Of a stretch of DNA of 15,322 nt, positions 13,291 through 15,322 are shown piece by piece. Numbering within the stretch: position 1 is the stretch's first letter; every line of letters starts with the position of its first letter. This stretch comes from JALZAQ01 sp038253885 (lineage in GTDB: Bacteria > Gemmatimonadota > Gemmatimonadetes > Gemmatimonadales > Gemmatimonadaceae), in assembly GCA_038253885.1 (NCBI GenBank), contig JBBSGP010000060.1, positions 1-15,322 on the forward strand. The letters run 5' to 3'. The translations under genes and the position numbers were made by a program. The notes below the pieces were generated by a model that saw only the letters and a list, made by a program, of their open reading frames with translations, ran no database searches and was not told the origin of the DNA.

Positions 13291-14477
13291 TAGAACCCGG
13301 CTGCCGGGTTGGGCGATACGGCGGCGGCATCCGCCTCGCCGAGGTATCTGAGACCGAGAGCGACGAGGGCGGCGCGGTCCACATCGCTCTCGAGTTGCCG
13401 CTTGCCGAGGTACGTCTCGACGGTCTCCCGCAACGTGGCTCGGCGACCTGGCGCGCCGCTGGCGGCGAGACGGATCACCTCGGGCCGACGGGTGTCGAGC
13501 TGGAAGTTGAGCGCGCGACGCTTGTACTCGCGGAGCGCCCGATGGTCCAGCTCGCGCACCACGTGACGGGGAATATCGCGCACGACCACGCGTACGATCT
13601 TGTCGTCGATTCCACCCTCGCACCCGTCCACGCGCGCGCTGACCAGCGCATCCACCTCGGCAGCCGAGAGCCCGCGGGCACTCACTGGCGGAAGATCGAC
13701 CAACCGCCGATCCACCTCCACTGGGTGGAAGCGATGGATGCCGCGGACGAGATCGTACTCGATGAAGCCTTTACCCGGCAAACCAAGCTGTCGCTCCTCC
13801 ACCAGCTCGGCCCACGGATTTGTGCTCGTGTACTCGAGCGCGCCCGAGTAGAAGGCGTTGGGCGCGATCTCCCGGTGCACGTGGTAGTGGCCGAGCGCAA
13901 CGTAGCTCCAGAGCGGCGCACCCAGCTCGTCGGTCGAGATCTCGAGCGCCGCTCGGTCGATGCGCGCGAGGTGAGGGGGAAGCATTCCTTCCACCTCTCC
14001 GTGCAGGAGAAGCACGTTGTGCCGGGCTTGGGGCTCGGGCAGGAGCGCCGGGGCGCGCCCCAGCCGATCGGGAACGGCGAGAATGGAGAGCCCGCGCTCG
14101 GGAAAGGCGATGCGACGCGGCTCGTCGTCCACAACGTGAATCCCGAGCGGCGCGAAGAGCCTCAGGATGCAACCGGTCTCGGTGGCTCGCGGACGGTCAT
14201 GGTTTCCCGCCACCATCACCACCGCCGTCTCCGGCAACGCGCTCGTCAGCCGGGTGAACTGCTGGAACGCGTAGATGATTGCCGGGTTCGTCGGGCGGAC
14301 GCTGTGGAACACGTCGCCGGCGATCACGATGACGTCGGGGCGAAGCTCGATCACGCGGTCGATTGTCCGACGGAACGCGTGCGCGACGTCCGCATCGCGC
14401 TGATTGAGCCCCGCGGGCGTCAGTCGATGATATTGCCGGAAGCCGAGATGGAGGTCGGCGAGATGGACGAGACGCAC
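13290..14477 (-). CDS. sbcD: SbcD/Mre11-type nuclease subunit
   Basis: A 395-residue metallophosphoesterase and the nuclease partner of SbcC. All metal-binding motifs are present: DLHLG (D8, H10), GDVFH (D55), GNHD (N92, H93, D94), LLHGEVEG (H159) and GHYHVH (H197, H199). The capping region and C-terminal SbcC-binding part complete a near-typical length. It starts at GTG 14477; only a weak GAG lies upstream, and no clear promoter was identified in the 67 bases to the next gene end. It is the first gene of the run sbcD-sbcC-GNAT-RidA, whose first three members overlap by single bases, so the operon structure is strong. Confidence 0.95.
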   Translation of the reverse strand: MRLVHLADLHLGFRQYHRLTPAGLNQRDADVAHAFRRTIDRVIELRPDVIVIAGDVFHSVRPTNPAIIYAFQQFTRLTSALPETAVVMVAGNHDRPRATETGCILRLFAPLGIHVVDDEPRRIAFPERGLSILAVPDRLGRAPALLPEPQARHNVLLLHGEVEGMLPPHLARIDRAALEISTDELGAPLWSYVALGHYHVHREIAPNAFYSGALEYTSTNPWAELVEERQLGLPGKGFIEYDLVRGIHRFHPVEVDRRLVDLPPVSARGLSAAEVDALVSARVDGCEGGIDDKIVRVVVRDIPRHVVRELDHRALREYKRRALNFQLDTRRPEVIRLAASGAPGRRATLRETVETYLGKRQLESDVDRAALVALGLRYLGEADAAAVSPNPAAGF

Positions 14478-14544
14478 GGCTCAATCTAGTAGGCTTGCGG
14501 TAAGTCGGGTAGCAGCTTGGGGATACAATGGGTGCCCGCCCCTC

Positions 14545-15322
14545 CTACTTCTCGTCAGCCAGGCGCGTGCGCTGATTGACGCGAGTGGAGATGTGCATCG
14601 GCTGGAGCGCACTCTTTGCCGGTGGAGTGAAGATGCTGTGCACCAGCATCTGCGTTCGCGCGTCGGTCAGCCAGCCGCGCTTCCGGTCCACCAGCAGCAT
14701 GCCGGTGATGCTCCCGTTCACGGTCATCCGGACCCCCTGGGCGAGTGGCGCGGCGCTGGAATCGCGGATGACGCTTCCGCGCATGGAGATGTAGGCCAGC
14801 GTCGAACCCTTCGTGAGCGAGTCGAGTCGAAAGGTGACACGAGTGAGACTCGCGCTCTCGGTGCCGGTCTGACCCGCGAGCGGGATGTCCATGGTCTGGG
14901 TCCAGCTCTCGCCGAGGGAGACGGGGTGATTGGGCAGAGTCGCTGGGAAGAGCGACATCAACGACTCCAGCTCGGCGGCGGGCGCCGGGTCACCGGGGAG
15001 GACGTGCGCAGCGCCATCGAGAGCGAACAGCATTCGCGCCCGTTTGCCCCGGAGGGCCCGAATCGCCGCGTCGGGACCGGCACCCCCGTACACCGACTTG
15101 CCGTTGCCGGTGGATGAGCTCATCGCGACGGAGTCGATGATGCTCTCCACCGCTGTGCCCTGCTCGTCGTAGCCCTTCACGAGGATACGGGAGAGCGTCA
15201 GGAGTGACATGCGATAGGTGACCGTATCGCTCCGGCTGCGCTCGACCGTCATCTCGCTCTCCTGCTCCATGCGCAGTCGCAGCGTGTCGCCGACGTGTGG
15301 TCGTACGCGAAGGGACACCGGC
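14545..15322 (-). CDS. Uncharacterised, probably secreted protein (5' end cut by window)
   Basis: The frame enters from the right edge, and at least 259 residues are visible before TAG 14545-14547. An in-frame GTG at 15318 is probably internal, because the codons before it are open and no ribosome binding site is near. The sequence is beta-rich, with alternating polar and hydrophobic segments: VGDTLRLRMEQESEMTVE, AVESIIDSVAMSS, HPVSLGESWTQTMDIPL, LTRVTFRLDSLTKG, MTVNGSITGMLLVDRKRGWLTDA. There are no cysteines and no catalytic motif that I recognise. The VGESW-type turn and the strand pattern are common in envelope proteins of unknown function in this kind of genome. The N-terminal signal peptide, if any, lies outside the window. 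It ends 67 bases before sbcD on the same strand and may be transcribed ahead of it. Confidence 0.65.
   Translation of the reverse strand, partial: PVSLRVRPHVGDTLRLRMEQESEMTVERSRSDTVTYRMSLLTLSRILVKGYDEQGTAVESIIDSVAMSSSTGNGKSVYGGAGPDAAIRALRGKRARMLFALDGAAHVLPGDPAPAAELESLMSLFPATLPNHPVSLGESWTQTMDIPLAGQTGTESASLTRVTFRLDSLTKGSTLAYISMRGSVIRDSSAAPLAQGVRMTVNGSITGMLLVDRKRGWLTDARTQMLVHSIFTPPAKSALQPMHISTRVNQRTRLADEK

Noticed and set aside
13291..13623. N-terminal extension of SbcC upstream of GTG 13290
   Set aside because: The added residues lie inside sbcD and do not resemble SbcC, whose proper N-terminus begins at 13290.

Overview
The window is a GC-rich, tightly packed piece of bacterial chromosome. 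It has many one-base and four-base gene overlaps, several lipoprotein signals and GTG starts. Short Ig-like or unrecognised lipoproteins beside a complex-I NDUFA9-type protein and a lipoprotein RidA suggest Gemmatimonadota or a neighbouring phylum. That is an inference from style and gene content, not from a marker gene. I see no tRNA, rRNA, CRISPR array, insertion sequence or phage gene.

Layout. Positions 1-4407 (+): a TPR protein cut by the left edge, an orphan ParA-type ATPase overlapping it, an Ig-like lipoprotein coupled by ATGA, a long-chain acyl-CoA synthetase and a small lipoprotein. A 15-bp perfect inverted repeat lies at the convergent junction (4441-4480). Positions 4439-6473 (-): folE (GTP cyclohydrolase I), a short-chain dehydrogenase sharing one base with it, and a two-part protein with a Trm112-like zinc domain. 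From the divergent junction at 6474-6599 a membrane protein of the Na+/Ca2+ exchanger type runs on the + strand to 7817. The + strand continues with a 64-residue two-helix membrane protein (8031-8225) and an NDUFA9-like atypical SDR (8249-9316). A 10-bp inverted repeat follows. Positions 9369-14477 (-): a co-directional run sbcD, sbcC, a tandem GNAT acetyltransferase and a lipoprotein RidA. The first three genes are joined by one-base stop/start overlaps. The right edge holds a cut secreted-type protein of unknown family (-).

The most notable item is in the only sizeable intergenic gap (7818-8030). The minus strand there carries a near-consensus sigma-70 promoter (TTGACG, 17 bases, TAGAAT). 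It is followed by about 195 nt of highly structured sequence with no open frame that looks coding, and then a textbook rho-independent terminator (10-bp stem, seven Us). The wobble pairs I noted in this structure are G-U only when it is read as minus-strand RNA. I interpret it as an undescribed structured small RNA, with a 6S-like RNA as one possibility. It is transcribed away from the small membrane protein gene.

Working together: SbcD and SbcC form the Mre11-Rad50-type nuclease complex for DNA ends and hairpins. FolE starts pterin synthesis, and its overlapping SDR may act on a pterin or may merely be co-transcribed. The other links are positional only. No gap without a gene exceeds 300 bases.
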